DNA from: Betaproteobacteria bacterium
GTDB taxonomy: Bacteria > Pseudomonadota > Gammaproteobacteria > Burkholderiales > Ferrovaceae
NCBI GenBank assembly: GCA_028870615.1
Contig: JAGWPH010000123.1
Span: 1-20,979, forward strand
DNA length: 20,979 bases
Direction: 5' to 3'
This document shows, piece by piece, positions 16,873 through 20,979 of this stretch. The notes under the pieces are model-generated. The model was not told where the DNA came from. It made no database searches and worked only from the letters and a program-made list of their open reading frames with translations. Numbering within the stretch: the first letter of the stretch is position 1; every line of letters starts with the position of its first letter. Both the position numbers and the translations under genes were made by a program.

Positions 16873-18051
16873 TTAATGCGTGCGGGATTCCAGGATGCGG
16901 ACAGCGGGTAGTTCGCGCCCTTCCAGAAATTCGAGGAATGCGCCTCCTCCGGTGGAAACGTAGGAAACACGGTCTGCGATTTTGTACTTGGATACGGCGG
17001 CCAGGGTATCCCCCCCCCCGGCGATGGAAAACGCGTGGGAATCTGCAATGGCCATTGCCAGGACTTTGGTGCCTTCGCCAAACTGGTCAAATTCGAAAAC
17101 ACCCACGGGGCCGTTCCAGACAATGGTGCCAGCGTTCTTTATGATTTCTGCCAGACGGGCCGCAGTTTTGGGGCCGATGTCAAAAATCATGTCGTCATCG
17201 GAGACGTCGTCCACGGACTTGAGCGTCGCCTGCGCAGTCTCGGAGAACATTTTTCCCACGACCACATCCACCGGAAGGGGGACATGGCCGCCACGGGCGT
17301 GAGCGTCCTCGATGATCTTGCGTGCTGCCGGGACCAGATCAGGCTCTGCCAGGGATTTGCCGATTTTTTTCCCGGCGGCGAGCAGGAAGGTGTTGGCAAT
17401 TCCTCCGCCAACGATCAACTGATCCACCTTGTGGGAAAGTGTGCCCAGTACGGTCAGCTTGGTTGATACCTTGGAGCCGGCGACGATGGCCACCAGGGGG
17501 CGCGCAGGTTGCTTGAGTGCTCGTCCCAACGCGTCCAGTTCAGCCGCGAGAAGTGGGCCGGCACAGGCGATGGGGGCGTATTTGGCAACGCCATGGGTTG
17601 AAGCTTCGGCGCGGTGCGCGGTGCCAAAAGCGTCCATGACAAAGATATCGCACAGACTCGCCATGCGTCGAGAGAGCGCCTCATCATCCTTTTTTTCGCC
17701 GGGATTGAATCGGACGTTTTCAAACATCACCACGCTGCCTGGAGCCACAGTGACATCGTTGTCAAGCCAGTGATGCATCAGCGGCACGGGGGTACCCAGG
17801 AGTTCGGACAATCGTCGCGCCACGGGGGCAAGGGACTGGGTTTCATCGAAAACGCCTTCAGTGGGCCGCCCCAAATGTGACATCAGCATGAGCCTGGCAC
17901 CTGAAGACAGGGCATGCCGAATACCGGGCAAACTGGCACGGATCCGGGTGTCGTCGGTGATGACGCCATCCTTCAGCGGTACATTGAAATCCACCCGAAT
18001 CAGTACGCGTTTATCGGCCAGATCGAGGTCTTGCATGCGAATGATGCTCAT
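16873..18051 (-). CDS. pgk: Phosphoglycerate kinase
   Basis: Transfers phosphate between 1,3-bisphosphoglycerate and ADP; it runs in reverse in the Calvin cycle. It has 392 residues, the normal length. Motifs are [27 protein letters not shown] (substrate arginines), [69 protein letters not shown], the nucleotide loop [13 protein letters not shown] and [13 protein letters not shown]. The loop Gly-Gly-Gly-Asp is written with ten consecutive G (17019-17010), a slippery tract for an essential gene. It starts 35 bases after the gap stop and belongs to gap-pgk-pyk-purC. Confidence 0.97.
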   Translation of the reverse strand: MSIIRMQDLDLADKRVLIRVDFNVPLKDGVITDDTRIRASLPGIRHALSSGARLMLMSHLGRPTEGVFDETQSLAPVARRLSELLGTPVPLMHHWLDNDVTVAPGSVVMFENVRFNPGEKKDDEALSRRMASLCDIFVMDAFGTAHRAEASTHGVAKYAPIACAGPLLAAELDALGRALKQPARPLVAIVAGSKVSTKLTVLGTLSHKVDQLIVGGGIANTFLLAAGKKIGKSLAEPDLVPAARKIIEDAHARGGHVPLPVDVVVGKMFSETAQATLKSVDDVSDDDMIFDIGPKTAARLAEIIKNAGTIVWNGPVGVFEFDQFGEGTKVLAMAIADSHAFSIAGGGDTLAAVSKYKIADRVSYVSTGGGAFLEFLEGRELPAVRILESRTH

Positions 18052-18086
18052 GGTTTTGCCTTAGTAGTATTGATATGGTGGCCGCT

Positions 18087-19100
18087 TCAGGCAGCGGCCA
18101 TCCAGGCCGCCGTGACGTCCAGCATCCGGTTGCTGAACCCCCATTCGTTGTCGTACCAGGACAGCACCTTGACCAGATTGCCCCCGGAGACTTTGGTCAG
18201 TCCGGCATCGAAGGTGCTGGATGCAGGGTCATGATTGAAATCGACGGATACCAAGGGCGCGCTGTTGTAGTTGAGTATCCCTTTGAGCGCCCCCTCGGAA
18301 GCTGCCTTCATGATGGCGTTAACTTCTTCGACCGTGGTGGGTCGTGCAGCCTCGAAAGTGAGGTCCACCAACGAGACGTTGATTGTCGGGACGCGCACCG
18401 CAAATCCATCCAGCCTGCCGTTCAGCTCAGGCAGTACCAGCCCGAGGGCAGCCGCGGCACCGGTCTTGGTGGGAATCATTGACATGGTCGCGGAGCGGGC
18501 GCGATGCAGATCGGAATGGTATACGTCGGTCAGAACCTGGTCGTTGGTGTACGAATGGACCGTGGTCATCAGCCCTTTGACCACACCAATATGGTCGTGC
18601 AGGGGTTTGACCAGTGGGGCCAGGCAGTTGGTTGTGCAAGAGGCGTTGGAAATGACCGTCATATCGGAGCGGAGTGTCTGATGGTTAACGCCATAGACAA
18701 TGGTGGCGTCCACGTCTTTACCGCCAGGTGCTGAAATGATCACTTTGCGGGCGCCATCCTTGAGATGGGCCGATGCCTTTTCCTTGGTGGTGAACAAACC
18801 GGTGCATTCCATGACCACGTCCACGCCCACGCTACCCCAGGGGATTTCAGCCGGATTGCGCTGGGAAAAGACGCGAATGGCATCGCCATCGATCACCATG
18901 GAATCCCCTTGCACCGCTACATCGGCATGGAATTTACCGTGAGCCGTATCGTATCGGGTCAAATGGGCATTGGTTTGAGGGTTGCCCAGGTCGTTGATAG
19001 CCACGATCTGGATGCCCTGCCTGTTTCCTGACTCGTACAGGGCACGCAGTACATTGCGGCCTATGCGACCATAACCATTGATTCCGACACGAACAGCCAT
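18087..19100 (-). CDS. gap: Glyceraldehyde-3-phosphate dehydrogenase, type I
   Basis: Interconverts glyceraldehyde 3-phosphate and 1,3-bisphosphoglycerate. It has 337 residues. The Rossmann start [17 protein letters not shown] is followed by AINDLGN, whose aspartate favours NAD. The catalytic cysteine is in [12 protein letters not shown], with TVHSYTNDQ (histidine relay region), RRGR-like [18 protein letters not shown] and [18 protein letters not shown] lies 7 bases before the ATG. It is the first gene of the gap-pgk-pyk-purC group and is divergent from cbbR, so it may act as the Calvin-cycle enzyme (cbbG), in glycolysis, or in both. Confidence 0.97.
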   Translation of the reverse strand: MAVRVGINGYGRIGRNVLRALYESGNRQGIQIVAINDLGNPQTNAHLTRYDTAHGKFHADVAVQGDSMVIDGDAIRVFSQRNPAEIPWGSVGVDVVMECTGLFTTKEKASAHLKDGARKVIISAPGGKDVDATIVYGVNHQTLRSDMTVISNASCTTNCLAPLVKPLHDHIGVVKGLMTTVHSYTNDQVLTDVYHSDLHRARSATMSMIPTKTGAAAALGLVLPELNGRLDGFAVRVPTINVSLVDLTFEAARPTTVEEVNAIMKAASEGALKGILNYNSAPLVSVDFNHDPASSTFDAGLTKVSGGNLVKVLSWYDNEWGFSNRMLDVTAAWMAAA

Positions 19101-19163
19101 GAAATTTCTCCTCGTAAGGGTGTTTTTAGATGAAATGGGTTGGTATTGGTTGTAATAGCCCTA

Positions 19164-19192
19164 ATTATCCACTAGCCAGCGGTTGTGGTCAT
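19164..19192 (-). promoter_or_regulatory. Putative proximal promoter of the gap-pgk-pyk-purC operon
   Basis: On the minus strand ATGACC (19192-19187, 4/6), a 17-base spacer, then GATAAT (19169-19164, 5/6). The predicted start near 19157 gives a leader of about 57 bases. A second, distal candidate is TTATCA (19265-19260), a 16-base spacer, then a perfect TATAAT (19243-19238). The distal one overlaps the CbbR-like sites. Confidence 0.5.
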
Positions 19193-19238
19193 CTCTCGCG
19201 GGGTTTGATTAAGTCGAGGATAGGGGTTTTGGTTCTTA

Positions 19239-19291
19239 TTATAAAAAATTATGCTGAAATGATAAAGCCATTATAAAATGGTCTTATAAAA
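19239..19291. promoter_or_regulatory. Probable CbbR-binding region between gap and cbbR
   Basis: CbbR proteins bind TNA-N7/8-TNA. Here TTA-N7-TTA is at 19239-19251 and TGA-N8-TTA at 19260-19273. There is also an inverted repeat CCATT-N4-AATGG (19268-19281). The octamer TTATAAAA occurs three times (19239, 19271, 19284). The region lies upstream of the proximal gap promoter and directly before the cbbR start, as expected for a LysR regulator that controls its neighbour and itself. Confidence 0.55.
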
Positions 19292-19304
19292 CAAGGGGGG
19301 AAGT

Positions 19305-20267
19305 GTGCATTTCACGTTCCGGCAACTTCAAATCTTTGAATCTGTGGCACGCTTGCTCAACTTTTCCCGTGCCAGCGAGGAGCTTCACCTCACGCAACCT
19401 GCTGTTTCCATGCAAATCAAGCAACTGGAGGATGCGGTTGGAATTTCCCTGTTTGAACAGATGGGCAAACGCATCTTTCTAACTCAGGCAGGCGAGGAAT
19501 TGCATCAACATTCCCGCATCATTTCCCGTCAAATGAAAGATGCCCAGGAGGCTATCGAAAGCCTGCGCGAAGGGGTGGGCGGACGGTTGGACATCGCCAT
19601 CATCAGTACGGCCAAATATTTTGCGCCGATACTCCTGACCCGGTTTTGTGAACTGCACCCCGCGGTCCAACTGAAATTGTCTGTCAGTAATCGCGAAAGG
19701 ATCGTGTACCAACTGACGCACAATGAAGTCGACCTGGTCATCATGGGCCAGCCACCTGAAGAACTCGGGGTGATCACGGAGCCCTTCGCCCGCAATTCGC
19801 ACGTTATCGTCGCACCTCCCAACCATCCCCTGGCGCTGATGAAACACCTGACGCTGGAACGCGTGGCGGAAGAGCCTTTTCTTTTACGCGAAAAAGGGTC
19901 GGGGACGCGCCAGTTGCTGGAGCGATTCCTGTTATCTCATGGGCTGGTTGTCAAGCCGCGCATGGAGATGAGCAGTAATGAAACCATCAAACAGGCCACC
20001 ATTGCCGGCATGGGGATTGCCTTCCTGTCCGAACATACGGTGACTCTGGAGTTGGAAACGCGACGGCTGATTATTCTTCCGGTGCCGGGCCTGCCCATCG
20101 TGCGGGACTGGTATCTGGTTCATCATCGGGAAAAGCGGTTGTCACCGGTGGCACGGGCATTCAAGCAATTTCTGCTGGAACAGGCGCCACAGATGCTTGC
20201 ACAAGTCGGAGCGCCAAAAAAGAAACCGGCTAGGCACGATCACGCAGCCATTCGCGCCATTCGCTGA
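19305..20267 (+). CDS. cbbR: LysR-type regulator of the CbbR family
   Basis: Transcription regulator of Calvin-cycle genes, 320 residues, within the usual size range. The N-terminal winged helix-turn-helix (FTFRQLQIFESVARLLNFS, then ASEELHLTQPAVSMQIKQLE) is followed by a linker helix and the effector-binding domain. IISTAKYFAPILLTRFCELHP at its start and VDLVIMGQPPEE are typical of CbbR rather than of other LysR groups. The start is GTG at 19305, preceded by a G-rich AGGGGGG; it matches the family N-terminus M-H-x-T-x-R-Q-L. It is divergent from gap with probable binding sites between. No RuBisCO gene is in the window, so its main targets may lie elsewhere. The 3' end overlaps the convergent phosphatase gene by 38 bases. 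Confidence 0.88.
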   Translation: MHFTFRQLQIFESVARLLNFSRASEELHLTQPAVSMQIKQLEDAVGISLFEQMGKRIFLTQAGEELHQHSRIISRQMKDAQEAIESLREGVGGRLDIAIISTAKYFAPILLTRFCELHPAVQLKLSVSNRERIVYQLTHNEVDLVIMGQPPEELGVITEPFARNSHVIVAPPNHPLALMKHLTLERVAEEPFLLREKGSGTRQLLERFLLSHGLVVKPRMEMSSNETIKQATIAGMGIAFLSEHTVTLELETRRLIILPVPGLPIVRDWYLVHHREKRLSPVARAFKQFLLEQAPQMLAQVGAPKKKPARHDHAAIRAIR

Positions 20268-20979
20268 ACAAGAGAGGGTGCAGGGCGGCAATCACAGAAC
20301 GGCTCCAGGGCGAAGTTTCCCAGAATTTGTCGTGCTCCAGGGTGCAATACCTTCCCCCGGCTTCCTGCAAAATCAGCGAGCCCGCGGCATAATCCCATAA
20401 CTTTTGACCGCCATGCAGGTAAAGATTGAATCGGCCTGCGGCGACATAACACCACTCCAGTGTGCTGGCGCCAAAGTTGCGCTGTGAAGCGTAAGGCGGG
20501 CGGATGCTCAATGCACGCGCCAGTTTTTCGGGCAACCGTTTTAAATCAACCGCTGCAATGGCATCCTGAAACATGGGGGGGTCGTCCTTGATAGGCATTT
20601 TTATGCCATTGAGCCAGGCACCCTGGCCTTTCTCCGCTGCAAAGGCTTCATCGGCTACGGGGTCATAGACGACACCCAACACAGGGCGACCCTGACGCAC
20701 CAGGGCGACTGAAATGGCGAAATAGGGGATGCCATGAACGAAGTTGGAAGTCCCGTCGATGGGGTCGACACACCAGACGCCAGCATCACTTTCCTGCCAC
20801 AGCCTCTGTTGCAGGGATTCGGGCATTTCTTCACCCAGGATGGGGCAATCTTGAATTGCAGAGAGCGCGTTCACCAAGGCTTCCTGGGCAGCCAGATCGG
20901 CCTGTGTAAACAGGCTGCCATCATTTTTGCGATCATGCGCCACTTTAAGGTAACGGGGCATGACCTCCTGGTGGGCGAC
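20230..20979 (-). CDS. Inositol monophosphatase family protein (5' end cut by window edge)
   Basis: Mg-dependent sugar or polyol phosphatase of the IMPase/FBPase superfamily, cytosolic. At least 249 residues are visible and the frame is open to the end of the window. All metal-site motifs are present: DGSLFTQADLAAQ, LGEEM, VDPIDGTSNFVHGIPYF (D-P-x-D-G-T) and LWDYAAGSLILQEAGG (W-D-x-A-A). An ATG at 20961 has AGGAGG only two bases upstream, too close, and homologues have residues before this point, so the true start probably lies outside the window. It converges with cbbR and overlaps it by 38 bases. Substrate could be inositol-1-phosphate, fructose-1,6-bisphosphate or another sugar phosphate; the sequence does not decide. 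Confidence 0.9.
   Translation of the reverse strand, partial: VAHQEVMPRYLKVAHDRKNDGSLFTQADLAAQEALVNALSAIQDCPILGEEMPESLQQRLWQESDAGVWCVDPIDGTSNFVHGIPYFAISVALVRQGRPVLGVVYDPVADEAFAAEKGQGAWLNGIKMPIKDDPPMFQDAIAAVDLKRLPEKLARALSIRPPYASQRNFGASTLEWCYVAAGRFNLYLHGGQKLWDYAAGSLILQEAGGRYCTLEHDKFWETSPWSRSVIAALHPLLFSEWREWLRDRA

Noticed and set aside
16842..17123. N-terminal extension of pyk in frame.
   Set aside because: It overlaps the pgk 3' end and pyruvate kinases start at the [10 protein letters not shown] motif; the ATG at 16841 with AGGAG fits.

Overview
The window looks like a piece of a compact betaproteobacterial chromosome of moderate GC. Supporting this are the local orders waaC-waaA-greB beside a Pcm-like methyltransferase, zapB-zapA-6S RNA, and gap-pgk-pyk-purC. 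A divergent CbbR-type LysR regulator next to gap suggests a Calvin-cycle organism, for example a Nitrosomonadales/Gallionellales/Ferrovum-like chemolithoautotroph. The genus cannot be fixed from the sequence alone. I see no mobile element, tRNA, rRNA or CRISPR array.

Layout, left to right. Positions 1-3104 (minus): dctA (C4-dicarboxylate importer) followed after 16 bases by thiC (thiamine pyrimidine synthase, C-terminus cut by the window edge). 3310-3963 (plus): a divergent Pcm-family methyltransferase. 3986-6770 (minus): waaC, waaA and greB, with overlapping ends (inner-core LPS assembly plus a transcript-cleavage factor). 6837-8581 (plus): a UDP-glucuronate 4-epimerase-like enzyme and a WaaE-like family 2 glycosyltransferase. 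8568-10313 (minus): msbA, the lipid A-core flippase. Together 4555-10313 is an LPS core/lipid A export island.

10441-13321 is a vitamin B12 uptake locus. A small membrane protein matching BtuM (solitary ECF-type S component with a candidate cobalt-binding Cys78) converges on a BtuB-like TonB receptor. The receptor has a long leader with a clear cobalamin riboswitch, several hairpins and a hairpin over its Shine-Dalgarno sequence.

13373-14543 (plus): zapB, zapA, 6S RNA and an EVE-domain protein. 14521-19100 (minus): gap, pgk, pyk and purC in one probable operon, with cbbR divergent at 19305 and CbbR-like TNA-N7/8-TNA sites between them. An inositol-monophosphatase-family gene, cut at its 5' end, closes the window.

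Most of the window is ordinary housekeeping. The parts worth a second look are the BtuM/BtuB/riboswitch locus, the back-to-back apparently leaderless waaC/epimerase promoters around a central palindrome, the 6S RNA overlapping the ribosome-binding site of the EVE gene, thiC placed behind dctA without a TPP riboswitch, a ten-base G run inside pgk, and repeated overlap of convergent gene ends.
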